Shown here: in pieces, positions 32,101-47,400 of the stretch
How positions within the stretch are numbered: position 1 is the first letter of the stretch
How the letters are laid out: each line of letters opens with the position of its first letter
Assembly (NCBI RefSeq): GCF_014066305.1
Contig: NW_023501105.1
Coordinates: 1 to 64,000, forward strand
Source of the DNA: Letharia columbiana
Lineage: Eukaryota > Ascomycota > Lecanoromycetes > Lecanorales > Parmeliaceae
Reading direction: 5' to 3'
DNA length: 64,000 nt
Notes under the pieces: generated by a model
What the model saw: the letters and a program-made list of their open reading frames with translations, nothing else
What the model was told of the DNA's origin: nothing
Databases searched by the model: none
Position numbers and translations under genes: made by a program

Positions 32101-35100
32101 ACTACGGAATAAACAAAATAGAGCTCTAGCGATTATAAAGCTATATATAAATATAAATAAAAGCTATTTCTATAATAAATAAAGCTATAGTATAGTATAG
32201 CACTTAAAAAAAAATAAAATAAAACTACTATTTCTAAAGCCTTTCGTAAGCGTATATACTTCTAAGAAAATATAAACTCTTAGAAAAGTATAGACTTTCG
32301 AGAAAGTATAGATTTTAAAGTCTTCTATAAGAAGTATTAACCTCTAGAAAAGCTTCTAGCGACGGCGTTAAGTAGTTTACTATTAAGGTATTAAGAAAGT
32401 AATAGAATTTAGAAGATAGTCTATATAAGTAACGAAGTTCTTAAAATAATCTCCGTAAAATATATATCTAATTTTTTAGTTATTAAGTTATATAAGTGTG
32501 AAGAATCTTTTATAGAATTTATTATATTTACTTATTCGAAATAAATCTCTTTAACGAGCTTCTAATTTTTCTATATTCTTCTAATATAATATAATTAGAT
32601 CGCTAATATAATATATAATTTACTTAATTTTCTTATTATATTAAAAAGCTATATTCTTCTTCTACTAATTTAAATATTATCTAATTATATTATAAAGATT
32701 TATTTAATAAATAAGATATTATTATATAATTTAAATATAGCTAGTAAGATTCTTTAACTTCGCGACTTAAGTAGAAATATTATATTTAAAAAGTATACGT
32801 AAGGTAGATATACTAGTAGAAGCTTCTTATAGTAGTCCGAAGAGGATACTAATAGAAGAGATTTTTAAGTATTTAATAACTCGTATATTAATTAAACTTC
32901 TAATCTTTAATAGACGCTGATCTTATTTTAATTTAGTATAAAGGGAATCCTTATAAAGTACTACTTTTAGTAGTTTATTATAGATTTCGATTATTCTTAT
33001 ACTCTTAAAAGTATTAGAAGGGCTATATATAACGATAATATCTTTAAATCTCAAGAATTCTTTTAATTTATTATTAAAGAAATATTAATCGCGATTAAGA
33101 TAATAGATATAAGACTTTCTATATATAGTAAAAAATAACTTAAAATATTAGATAATATTCTTTATATTAATAGAGATAGTAATAAAGAAAATTATAAATT
33201 TACTTATATAGTAGATTTTTATAAATATAAAAGTAGATTCTACTTTAGTAATTTTAAGTAAATTTATAAAATCTATTTTTATAAGCTAGAAAGAATATAT
33301 AATTTTAATAGAATATAAAGATTAAGATCTAATAGTAGGTCTATATTTAGTATACTTAAGATATCTAATAATATATTTCTTAATATCTTATACTTTTTTA
33401 AGATTTAGTAGCTACGTAGTCTTACTAGAATATTAATCTTAATCTAATATTCGCTTTCGTTATAAACTTTCTAAAGTATAGTAAGTACTTTTCCTTTCGG
33501 CATATAAGATAAGTATACGCCTTTTTGAAAGATTTATAGAATATATTATATTACTCTAATATTTAAAAGCTTTTCGAAGTAGCGTAATAGTAGAGATCGA
33601 AGATTCTACGATAAGAAATTTATAGATTTCGCCAAATTAGATACTACTGCGAAAGGCTTTAATCTAAATCTTAACGTTCTTATCGATCTTATTAAAGACT
33701 TTTATAAATAATTTTATAGCTTCTATAGTAGAAATAGCTTTTAGCGAGAAAGAAGAAATATTATATAGCGTGCCCCTATTAATAACTTTAAGTTATTCCG
33801 ATTTAATGAGTACTACTAGAAATAAATCGAATTTACTCTTATTATTCTTCTAGATTTATTTCGAGTTATAATTCTCTAATTTCTATTATACTTATATAAC
33901 TATAATATTCTCTAAGTATTTAATATCGAATAAGATTCTCGATAAGTTATTAATAGCTTTATTTCGAGGTCTAGATATATACTAAATAATAAGATTTAAG
34001 CGATAAAATTTATTAATCTAATACTTATAGATTCCCTTATAAAGATCTAAGTCGAGAAAGTGCGTAAGAGGCTTATAATTAGTGTGTATTATAGTAGACT
34101 AATACGAGTATTTATATAAGTAGTTATACTTTTTATAAAATATAATAATAGCGTAGAGTTCTCGCTTATAAGTAGAATACTTCTTTTAAGTAAAATTAAA
34201 GATAAATGAATTATATAATATAGATATTTTCTTATTCTTTTCTATTATAATAGATTTTTAAGATTATAAAGCTTTTAATAGAATAGCTTCTTATAGTGTA
34301 AGAGTATAATACTACGTAATAGTATATCTAGCTGTAAAATTGGAAGTATTAGTATATATATAAACGATTTAACTTAGATTAATATCGTATATACTTATTT
34401 TTATAATATATTTAATATATAGAGATCTCGAAGAATAGCTATTCTACTTAAGTTTATCGCTATTTTATCTTTCTTATAAATTTAGAAAAGAGATCTCACG
34501 ATTTCTACGAAGTTTTTTACTTATCGACGCGTAATATTAATAGTTTTTAAGAAATCTTAAACTTTCGATTAATTTAAAGAAATAGATTACTTAACTACTT
34601 TAATAATCTATTTTTTAAAAATATAAATATATTTTTTAATAATATAAGTTATATTAAAGGCCTTAATTAATAATATAAATAGTTATAGTTTCTTAAAGAA
34701 TAAGAGTAACTTAGCTTACTTAATTCTAGAAAAGAAATAATACTATAGAAAAGAAAATAAATCCTCGAAGTTATAAAAGCTATTAAAGAAATTATTTATA
34801 TAGAATATAAAAGATAGTGGAATCTTAGAATTCGATGAATATAGTAAAGAAGGTTTTAAAGAAATAGAATTAAATATTTTATAAGCTAGCTTCGTTATAA
34901 TAAAGTCTATAGATTATAATCTCTATTATATTCTTATAGATTATATCTTAATTAATATCTAAAATAATAAAAGTAAAGTAGTATTTATCATTAGAATATA
35001 GAGATATTATAAGATATATATACTTTAAATTAGTTAAGAATAAGTATCTATAATGTAGATTAGATAGATAATCGTAAACTTTTAAACTTAGCTCGAGATA

Positions 35101-37865
35101 AGCTTCTAAAAAAAGCTTTATAATTTATAAATAATTAAAAGTTATTTGAGACTCATTAGTAGATTTTAAATTCTCGACTTTATCTACTATAATAGCTTGT
35201 ATATTTTATAAAAATAGATATTTATTTACGCAGATTTAGTAAGTTTATAGATATTATCTTCGAGACTATTCTAAATAAACTTTTTAAATATTACTTTATA
35301 TAAGAAGGCTAGCGCTTTTAAGATTCTGAGAAAGTAGACTTTATATTAGATATAATACGTATTTAATATATAATAAGATTCTATATAAGATAGATCTCTT
35401 AGATCTTTTTTATTAAGATATTTATATTAGTATAGTAATTATAATATTTATAGTCTCTACTCTACTATAATAATAAGTAAATTAAGAATTAAATCTAATT
35501 CTAGCTTATTAATCTATTTTTCAAATTCTAATAATAAGAAATACTATAAAAGACTTTAACGAATTATTCTTCTAGTAGAAAATACTTATTTAAGAGATAT
35601 CTATAAAAATAATAATACTAGCGTTTTCAAAGTACTAAAGACTTTGATAGACTAATTTAAAAAGCTTATAATAATTACTTACTTTAATAAAGAAAAAGAA
35701 TTAAAGAATTTTAAAGATAATAATAGAGGTATTTAAGAGGCTTAAATTCTTAAAATAAGCTTCTATGAGCTTTAGTAATTTAATATTCTTACTTAAGATA
35801 AACTTAATTTACTAAAAATTCTAACGCTTAATCTCTTTAATATCTAATAAATTATCTTTAGAATTAAAAGAACTATTAGATTCTAAAAAATTAATTTTCT
35901 TAACAAAAGTCTTTAGCTATATTCTTATTTAATAGCTTTCGAAGTTTTTATAGCGGACTTGAAATATATTAACAAATTATAATCTTTGTAGAAAACTATT
36001 TTCGAATCCACGATTCTTCGAACTTTCTTATCTATTAATTTATCTCTTAGAAAAATAATAGAAAGATAAATTGAAATAAAAGTATCTATAGAATAAAACT
36101 ATAGAATTTTAAGAATTAAATTAAACTATTTAGATCTTTCTAATTTTATAATAAATATAACTTTCGAAGCTATAAAGTATCGAATATTTCTCTAGATTTC
36201 TTTTATATTAATTATAAGTTATATTTAATACTCTAATATAATATTATAATAATTCGCTATATATATAAAAAGATCTTTAAATTTAATCTTCGAAAATAGA
36301 TAAAGATATAAACTTAAAAGGTGTACTAGTTTAGAAGATATTATATTTATATCAAAACCTTAATTCGTCTAAGTATAAGATTTCTCGAGGCTAACGTTAA
36401 ATCTATTCAATTTCTTTATAATAATAAAAATATAAAACATCTTATCCACACCCATAAGAGAGCTAAGAAAGCGTATATACTTCTCAGCTTTTATAGTAGA
36501 AGTATTAATATAGAATACGAATATTAACGTAGTAGGGTTTCTTAAAGTCTATTAAGAAGGCTGAGATATAGGTACTTATAAGGTATAGATATAGAAGAAA
36601 ATGCCGATATAGGTTAATAGGCTTATAAATACCCTAAAGGTAGTATAGATATTTATAGAATTTATTAGATAAAAGTAGGCTAAAAGCTAATTAAAGAAGC
36701 TTACGTAGTATCCGCAGTAAGCTTTAAAATTCATTTCTTAGAAACCCGAATATAAAGGCGCTTTAACTTTTTATATATAGTAAGTAATTATACCATAAGA
36801 TCTATTATACTTATATCGACTTTGATACTCTTAAATATATATCGAATCGATATAGAAGAATTATATTCTAATTTATTAAATAGACCTACTAAAGACTGAG
36901 ATTCTACTTTCTTATTAACTCGCTTCTTATCCTTATATTTAGAATACTCTTCTTTCGAAGTAGCCTAGAATAGATATAGCTAATTCTAAAAAGAAGGTCC
37001 TTAATCTATAGCTATCGAAGATTACTACGAATCTACTTAGATAGAAACTTATAACGAGTAGAAAGAAGTATTAAAATTTAGACTAGCATTAAACTACTTT
37101 TACTAATACTAAGATATCTAAAATTATTATAATATAAATTGCTATAATTAAATAGATACTAACTGAGGTCTCTTAGGCTACTTTTCTTATTACCGCTAAA
37201 ACGCCAATACCGACACTAGTGTTAATGCTAATACTTCTTCTACGTAAGCTCGTTTATTAGATTCTAACCCTTTATTAAAAAAAGCTTTAATAATTTTTAT
37301 ATTAGCGAAGCGAGATTAATTTAGCCCCGCTATTTCAAACTATACTAAATTAGAATAAAAAGAAATATATAAATTTATAGAGCTTAAAGGCGTTACTTGA
37401 CCCAATCTAGTATAAGAAGAAGAAGAAGAAACTATGAAAGATTTCGGCGAAGGGGTAGTTCTATAGGGTCTAGAAGATTTATTAAACTTCTTAAATCCAA
37501 CGATAGCAAAGTTTAACTATAGGTTATTATCGAAAATAAGTATTTTTAAATACGACTATTTCTAAGTAGATAGTAAAGTATTCTTATAAAGAGAAGAGAT
37601 ATAACTTTTAATATCACACTTAATATATAGCTAACCGTCTTTCTTATAAGACTAGTAGATAGTATTATTAATATAAGAGTTCTTCGAGATAATTCGATTA
37701 GGTATATCTCTTAAGATAGATTAATAATTACGAAAGCGATTATCAGCTATAAGATTTGAGGGTCCGCTTCTATTAGCGTTTCCTTTATTAGAATTCTAAA
37801 CTAAGATCGAAATCGGAGTAGAAGTCAAAACTTTATATAAAGAACGACGATACTTAGGGTACTAG
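32101..37865 (-). mobile_element. Ty3/gypsy relic 1, RIP-degraded
   Basis: This AT-rich segment has almost no CA/TG dinucleotides. Minus-strand conceptual text with many stops still shows RNase H (KYSTYKRELYAII then NYKPLTHFLDLDL, at about 33950-34260) and gag-like text (KAPLYSGF...CGYYVSFFN) at about 36640-36790. RT should lie between. Gag lies at the high-coordinate end, so the element is on the minus strand. The 36640-37850 stretch recurs at about 57390-58620. It breaks off near 37850-37868 at a palindrome-rich insert. Confidence 0.75.
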
Positions 37866-37867
37866 TC

Positions 37868-38060
37868 GGAAAGGTATGGTATATCCTATGGGATATTCCA
37901 TATCAAGTGATATCATATCGTATCCGGGTATGATATGGGTAGGGTCGGATACCATTCCATTTTTCTGGTATGGGTTCGGGATCTTGGCGGGATATTTCAC
38001 GGTATGGTATATCTGTGATATTATATCATGAAATGATATATATATAAGATATCCCGGTTG
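37868..38060. mobile_element. GGTATGG-rich palindromic insert, MITE/hAT-like
   Basis: A stretch of GGTATGGTATATCC, GATATCATATCG and TACCATTCCATT words with several short inverted copies. It keeps many TG and CA dinucleotides, unlike its surroundings, so it has seen less RIP. The element class is a guess. Confidence 0.4.
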
Positions 38061-41000
38061 GGATTTCTATATTTATAGAATAATCCGACTGAGATATATA
38101 GAATATATTTATTCTTCTTTATTAAGAGAGAGGAAATATAAAGAGTAATCTAATATAGCTATTTATCTTCTTATTAATAGTAATAATTAGAATAATAATT
38201 AGAACTATAAGCGTCTCTATTCTTCTTCTTAAAATTATAATATAAAAGAATATTCTAAATTTTAAATCTTTAAATATTATAAGAATAAAATTCTATAATT
38301 ATCTTTATTTATATATTCGCCTTAACGCGTTAAATAAGCTTAATAAACTTTATATTTATTCTTCTCTTAAACCCTCCGCCACTCTTCTATTCTACTCTAT
38401 CGCGATTCTTTTAAATATTTTAAATTTATCTTTATTTAATTAAACTTATTAACTATTTATAGATAAATTCGCTTCTTAAATTATTTTAGACCTCTTTTTC
38501 GAGATTAAATCTATTATTATTAATTCTCTCTAACTATAAGCTTATTAATTATTTCTCTATATATTATAGAGTATTAATAATATATCTTAATAAATTTATA
38601 AATATTAGATTTATCGAAGTATTTTTTATAAGCTCGTTATCTTCGCTAATATAATTATTACGATTATTAATTAAATTTTTATATAAAGTACTATTAGCTC
38701 TTTTAATCTAATTTAATATATTAAGATTTTCTTTAAGATTAAGTTTAGTTTATTTAAGCTCGTTTTCTTAATACTTTATATAAAGAACTATTATTAGAGC
38801 ACGAAATATCGTTAATAAATAATACTTTTAAGTATTATAATATCTTTTAGTTATTAAGAAATATCGCTTATATGTAATAGCCTTCGCGAGAGAATAAAGA
38901 ATATTACGAGTTATTCGAGTAACTATAATATATTTAAGCTTTAATTTCTTTTATTATTCTAAAATTAAAAGATTTATTAGATTATTAAAAGAAGCTTTAT
39001 AAAGATTAGAGATAAGATTATAACTAAAATAATAATTAGAAAACTTATCGTTTTATTTATATTATTAAAATTAATTATATTTATTCTTATTATCTAAATT
39101 CTTAATCTCGAATTTTATCGCTTAATTAAGCGTATTTTTATTCGATTAATTTATTCGCTTAACTCTTTATAATTAACTACTTATATTAATATTTTAATAA
39201 TTTTAAAATATCCTTCTAAGCACTTTTTAGTAGATCTTCGCCTATAACTTCTTCTTAATATTAACCTTCTAATTCGATTCCTTTAACTTTATATTATTAT
39301 AATTTAAATATAAAAGCGTAACTTATTTATATAGATAGTCTAAATTTAATTAAGTTCGATTATAATAGATAGCTAATTTCTCGTAAACCGCCTTAAAAGC
39401 TTTAAGAAGTTCTTTTTTTTAAGAAATTCTCTTTCTTCTTAATTTTCTAAGTTTTTTATCTATATAATTAAATAGATAATTATAAATATTAAAGATATAG
39501 TAAATTATAGCCTTCTTTTCTCTACTTATTAACTTTATAAATTTATAAAAAGATTTAATAAGCTAAATTAAATATTAAATTTATTAGAAATTAATCGAAA
39601 ATTATTTAGACGCCTAGACTATAATTTTTATTTATAATTATTTTTTATTACTTAATCTTAAATAGATAGTTAATCTATTCTTTAAGAAGTATATAATATT
39701 AATATAAAGAAGTAGAGCGCGGATTAATATCTAATAAGTTAAATCTTAGCGAGTTTTAATATTCTAAAAGAGTTTAAAAAGGCGTCTTTAATGATATTAC
39801 TTCTCTTTAAAAGATTAATATTTATTTAATATTAAAACGTTTTTATTTTAAAGTCGTTTAATTTATAATATAAAAAAGACTTCTTTACGCTAGTCGCTAG
39901 TATTAATATATATAATAATTTTTTAAATCTTAATATAATTAATAATATAATAATTAGAATAATAATAAGAAATATTATATTTTTATTAGAGTTATTAATA
40001 GATTAATTATATTTATTTAAACTTAATTCTTATCTTCTTTATTATCTTAGCTTCTCTAAAATTTCTTATTTATTAAAATAATTTTAATATTATTTAGAAG
40101 TTCTTTTAAAGCTAGTTAAATAATATACGCTATATAAAAAATATATTATAAATAATTTAGAAACTTAAATTCTTTAATATTAAGTGAGTTATTTATTATA
40201 GAAATAGAAAGATAAGTAATTAAATTATTAAAGAGTATATTATTATTACTAATATTATTAGTTATAAATCTAAATATATAAAATTAAATCTTATATTTTA
40301 TAAGAATTAGATTAATAATACTTATAAGTTTCTAGCTAATATATTTATCTTCAATATATTCGAAGTTTATAAAAATCTTATACTATTACTAGTTAATATT
40401 AATAAAAAAGATTAAGATTATTATAAATAATTAATGATTATAAGATAACTAATAATTTAGAGTTAAAGAGACTTTAATATTATTAACTAATAAATTCTTT
40501 AATAATTCTATCTTTAGCTCTATAGCTTTTCTTATTAATTAATTCTTTATAATAAATATCGATTTTAATTATATATTAAAGTCGAGATAGCGTAAGAGTT
40601 ATAATATTTTAAAATTATTAGCGATTATAAATAAAATATTAATATTTATAATTTAGCGATAAAATTATTTTAAGAAATCTTCGCGTATAAGCTTTCGATC
40701 TTCTAATATTATAAGAGAATCTTAATATTATCTTTTCTAGAGTAAATAGTAAATTAGATATTCTATTTATTATTTTATTTATTAATAATCTATATCATCT
40801 AATTTAGAAATATATTTAATTTTTATAATTATCGACTAAATTCGTTTATTATAAACTACTTAAATTAGATTTCTTAATATATCTTTTAAACTTAATATAT
40901 ATTATTATATCGCTTATTTCGTAATTTATAAATAAATAAATTAGAATCTTATCGTAGTAATAATAAATAATATATAGCTCCCCGGAATTGATAAGCGTAT

Positions 41001-43696
41001 ATTCATTAAATTATATTTATTTCTAGAATTTTCTAATTTCTAAATCTTAATAAATAGATTAATAATCGCTATTAGATTTAAACTAATTCTATATAACTTA
41101 TATTATCTTTATTTATTATTATATTTATTATTTTTTATTATTAATATTAAAAAGAAAGTAAGATTTATTATTATCTTTATATCGAAATATATTTATTAAT
41201 ATTTTATATTAAATATTATTAATTAAGAAAGTTAAGTCTACGCTAAATAAAGATTTAATTAATATCTTAAAATTAAGATATTTAAAGAGAAATTAAAAGA
41301 GATATATAAACGAATAAAATATTAGAAATAAAACGAAATTAATATTTAATATATAAATTCTATCTTCTCGCTATAATAGAAATTTATATTATTTTAATAA
41401 CTTATATCGCTTTAATAATATATCGCTATATTATTCTCGATATTTTAAATTAAAGATTAACTCTTTCTAATTAATATTATAATTAGTAGTTATATATTTA
41501 AAAGTATATAATAATATTAATATAGAATTAATATTTAATTTTATTAATTTGAAACTCTAATTAGTCTAGCTATTAACGCTTCTCTACTTAATATAATATA
41601 TACTTTATTTACTTTAATATTAATACTTATTTATTATTATACTATTTTAATTATTAGAATTAGAGATTATATTTTTTTAATTAATATTCTAATTATTAGC
41701 TATATTAATAAGAGCGTATATTAATATCTTAAAATTATTAAATTTATTTTATTAGATATCGATATAGAATTAAAATCTAATTTAAGCGCTTTAATAATTT
41801 AATTAATTAAACTAGTTATTATCTAAATCTTTTATATATAGAAATTAAATCTTTTATTACGCTAAGATTATTTTTAAATATCGATATCTTTTTTATTAAT
41901 ATGACTTTTTTTATTTAAGTAATATTATAATATCTTTTATTTAGACGTTAAAATATTAGAGTATTACATTTTTCGCTTTTAATTAAATAATATCGTTTTT
42001 AAGTCGATATCTTTAGTCTTATAAAAATAATAATTAATTCGTTATAGGCGAAGGTGAAAAAGAAATAATATCTTTTTCTATCTTTATAATAGAAGAAGAG
42101 AAGAAAGTAAGTGAATTAATTATAAGTTATACGCGGTTTAATATCTAAGAATAGTGAATTAATAAAGTTATAATATTAGAATAAAGAGTTTTTCTTATAA
42201 TTGATAAATATAAAATTAAATAGAAATTAATTAGATTAATAAGATTATCTTTAATAGATATATCGCGTATATAAAGAATATCGAAATATATGAAATACGT
42301 ATAAAATATAAAAGAAGACGTATATATATAATTATAGATATTTAAAGTATATTTGAAATATAGAAAAAAGCGTTTATATATAGCTCTACGATATATATTA
42401 ATAAAAAGAAGTTAACCTCTTTTTCTAGTTAGCTTTCTAATTAATATTTAAATTTAATTTATCTTTAAATAGTATTTTATTCTAATAAGATTTTAGTTAT
42501 ATAATATTAGTTAGCTTAATAACGAATATTTAATATTATTCTTTTTTAATTTACTCTCTTCTTTTTTAAAAATTCTTTTTATTATTATAATAATTATATT
42601 ATAATACGCTTATTTATTACGATATTATCTATATTTAAAGAAAATAAAATTATTTTCTCTATACTCTATAGTTAAATTAGATTAATAATATTATTTCTAT
42701 AAAGTAAATATACGCTTAATAACGCTATATCTCTTAATACGATAATTAATTATAATATTAATTATAATTCGTTAATATATAATATTATTACTTATTAAAG
42801 CTATTAACTCGATAATCGCGAAAACTTAAAAAATTCTTAATAATTTATTAATTATTAATCTAAGTTTATTTAAATTATCGAAGTAAAGTAAAAATAAGAC
42901 TTCGCGAAGGCGAAGATTAGGAGATTATACGCGAAGTTTGAAAAGTATAACTATAAATAAGAAAAATACGTAGTTATATTAATTATATATATTTAAATTA
43001 AATAGTAAATTAATTATACGTATTAATTATATTATTATTAATTAGACTTTAAAGCTTATATATTAAAGGAAATCCGCGGATTATAAAAATTAACGAATTT
43101 AATTATTTTTTAAATTGTATTTACTTAAGTAGTAAAGGAGATCTTAATTTATATAGCTCTAAAATCGATTGATTCGCTTCGAATTTAATTCTTTATATTA
43201 TATATACTTTAAGAAATTATAAAGATAAAATTAGCGAGCGATTTTAATAATATAATTTACTCTCTAATAATTATAAATAAAGAAAATTATTAACTAATAT
43301 CTAGCGGTTTAATTATATATATTTTATATAAAAAGAATTATTTTATAATTAAAAGATATATAGCTTTTTAGATAATTACGATAAGATATAAGTTTATAAG
43401 TAATAATATAGTATTATTAAAGTCTAGACGTAGTTTTTATAAAAAGAAAATATATAATAAATAAAAGGAAAACTATTCTAAGTTAAAGATAAGATATTCT
43501 AATTATTATTCTATTTATTATATTTAATTAATAATATTTAGCTATTATACTTAATCTAGTAACTTTATATATTTTATATTTATAGAATAAAACTTTTTAA
43601 ATCGATTTAAATATAGATATACGCTTATAAAAATACTACTACTTTAATAAAAGAGGCTTTTCATCTTAAAATCTATATTAAATTGAAGGTTATATC

Positions 43697-43972
43697 CCTA
43701 TATCCGATAGTTTTAATTCTTATAGTTATTATTAGTATCGCGATTAAATTTATATAGTAATAGTATATCTTTTTTATTAGCGAGTATCTCTACGTTCGAT
43801 AGCTTTAGTTTTTATAGTTATTATTAATATCGCGATCAAATTTATATAATAATAGTACGCCTTTCTTATTAGCGGGTATCCCTATATTTAATAGCTTTAG
43901 TTCTTATAATTATTATTAATATCGCGATTAAATTCGTATAGTAATAGTACGTCTTTTTTATTAGCGAGTATA
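43697..43972. repeat. about 92-bp tandem repeat, three copies
   Basis: Three consecutive units share GATAG(T/C)TTTA, TTATTATTA, ATCGCGAT and TTATTAGCG(A/G)GTAT. Copies differ mostly by transitions. Confidence 0.75.
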
Positions 43973-44469
43973 TTAATAATCGTAAATAGCTGAAATATGA
44001 TAAAAAATAGTAGATAATCTTTAGTAATATTCGGTCTTAAATCTATAGCTTCTTTATCTTATCTAGAAGTAAAGATATTTATATTTAGAATTTAAAGTAA
44101 GTAAATTCTAATATATAGTTAATAAATATTTAGATATAAATTTTTTAATACTTCTCGCTAAGCGTTTAACGCTTAAAAGAAGAATATTAATCTTTAATTA
44201 CGCTTATATAAATCTTTTAAAAAAAACTATATATTAATAGAAAGTCTTAGCTTATATTAATTATAATTATAAAGATAATTATAATTATAATTTTAAATAT
44301 AATTAGATATATAAGTTATAAGACTTATTATTAGCTAGTAAATAAAAGATTAGATTCTATTAATTATTCTATTTAGTATCTTATTTATTATAAGAATATA
44401 GAGTTATCTTTTAAAAGCGAAACTTTAAAGACGATAGTTAAATAATATAATATATATATAATATAAAAT

Positions 44470-47400
44470 CTTACGAACTACGCGCTAAAAGGGAAGCTTC
44501 GAAATTATAAAATTAATTAAAATTTAATAGTAATAAATCTCGCGTAAAGCTTAAGTTATAGCTCGTATTAGTAATATATAATAAGAATAATAATAGTTAA
44601 AAAAATATACTATCTAGTTTTTATTAATATTTTAATATTATTAAAATAGAGATAATATTTATTAAAGCGGCGGTGATATCTATTAAAGTGGCGGCGGTAT
44701 TTATTAAAGTAATAATAATATCTAATAAACGCTTTATTATAACGCTTTTAAATAGATTATTATCTCGCGTAATTTAAAATAATATTAGCTTTTTCGAAGA
44801 GCTATTAATAATAAATTAAATATATATAAGTTAAGCTCTTTACGCGATTTATCTACGTATTAATTTAAAGTTATTAAAAGATAAAAAATAAATATATAAC
44901 TTAATATCTACGTTATACTTTAGATATTATTATAATAATATTAAATTATTTAAATAAAAATTTAATATATAAAGAAGATAGTCTTATAAGAAGAAGGGTT
45001 AATATAAAAAAGAAAGTCTTAGAGAAGAGGAAAAGCTTATATATCTATCGCGTATATTAAATATTTAGATTACTTTATATCGTTTAGCTTAATTTAAGTA
45101 TTAATAAATAATACGCTTTCTCTTTAATTTTAAAGATTTAAGTTTAAGTAAATTATATTTATTAAGCGTTATTATCTAATATAATCTTATCTACTTTTAT
45201 AATATTTATAATTATTATTATAGCTCGTATAGATTAAAAGATAAGATATTTAAAAGAGCGAGTTAATAAATAATTATTCTTATCTAATTTAATTAAAATA
45301 AAACTATTATAACTTATTAAAATTTTCGCGTATTTTATTTTTATTTTCTTTTCTTTATATAAATAATTATTCTTTTAATTTAAATTCTATAATTAAAATA
45401 ATATATAATATATACTCTTTATTTCTAACTTCGATACTTACTAGAATTAATATATTTTTTAATAAAATAAATATTAATTAAAATTAAGTATAGTTTAATA
45501 TTTATAGATATTTATATAAGCCCTTTAATTTCTTTATATATATCTATTAATTTATCTTTTTATAGCGATTAAAGTAGAAGATATTAAGTCTAATAATTTA
45601 TTATAATAAATATTAAATATTAATAATAATAATGATATTAAAAAGTCTTAATATAGATTAGTTAAATAGCGATTATATTTTTAATTAAAATAAAAAGCGA
45701 AGAATAAGTTTAATAAAAATAAAAATATTAAGAGATCGCGATAGCGAATAAATATATTTATATTTAAGAAGAAATTAATTAAGAAAGTAAAGAAAGTCGA
45801 TATCTTAGTTATTAATTATACTATAATTTATAATAAGCGTAAAATTAGATATATTAATATATCGTAATTAAAATAGAAGTAAGCTTTTAAGAAAATTAGA
45901 TAAAATATAATAGATAAGTAATAAATAATTTCTAATTCTAATTATTATTCTAGTAGACTTATATTTTAATAATATTATATAAAAAAAATACGCGAGCGTA
46001 ATTTAAAGAAAGTCTAGAGTTTCGCTTTTTATATAAATTATTATATATATAAATAAAGATAAAAGCTCGAATTAGAAGAAAATAAATAATATCGAAGCTA
46101 AATAAGATATAAGTATTAAAAATAATTTTATTATACGCGCTAATAATTAAGTAAACTTTATCTTTTAAGCTACTCGAAAGCGCGATATAGAATTTAATAA
46201 TAAGCTCTATTATAGTTTAAATATAAAAGTATTAACGCGTTAATTAATAAGTATTAAGCTATTATAGAAATCTTAAAATATTAAATATAATTATATTTAA
46301 AAGATAAAATTATAAATCTTTATTAATATATAATTAATTTAATATATAGTAATAAAAAGTTTATTATAAAAGCTACGCTATCTAAGTTAATACTTTAATC
46401 TTAATTATTACTCTTACTATTATATAAGTAATACGAAGTTATCTTTTATTTAAGTATATCTAATTCTTAATTTTAATTATTATTATAAATATCGTTAATT
46501 TATTCTAGAATTATTAAATCTACTTTTATATACTTTTTATATCTTATCTTTTTTTTAATTAGATAGCGATTAAACTCTAAATTAAAATAAATACTTAGAA
46601 GAGAAAAGTTTATAAGTACTTAATTATATAATTTTATTTCTCTTACGCTTTTTATAATTACTAAGATAATTAATAATATATAATTATATCTTATAATTAT
46701 ATTTATAATAATTAATTAATTTAATAGCTAAATTATATAAAGATAAATATATTTTTATTTTTAATTTAAACGACTTAGCTAAGATAATTATAAGATTTAA
46801 ATTCTTTTTCTATAATATAACTCGCTTTTTATATATTATATAAAGATAAATATCTATTTAAATAGAAATTATTAGAGCTAATTATAAAGCGTAATAATAA
46901 AAGATTTACTCTTAAACTAACGAATTAGAAAGACTTTTATTATCTTATATAATATTTTAAAAGTAAATCTTTAAATATAATAGCGCTTTAATAAATTTTA
47001 ATTAAGTATAATCTAACGAATTAAACGCTAAAAGAGAAGCTTCGAGATTATAAGATTAATTAATTTTTAATAGCGATAAATCTCGCGTAAAGTTTAAACT
47101 ATAGCTCGCGTTAGTTATATATAATAAGTATAATAATAATTAGAAGAATATACTATTTAGTTTTTATTAACGTCTTAATATTATTAAAGTAAAGACGATA
47201 TCTATTAAAGTAAAGATAATATTTATTAAAGCGTAATAGCGATAGCGATTAAAGCGATAATAATATTTAATAAAGACTTTATTTTAACGCTATATTTAGC
47301 ACTCTAGAATAGTATTAGCTTTTTTTAAAGAGCTATTAATAATAGATTAAGTGTATATAAATTAAGCTCTTCGCGTGATTTATCTATATATTAGCTTAAA

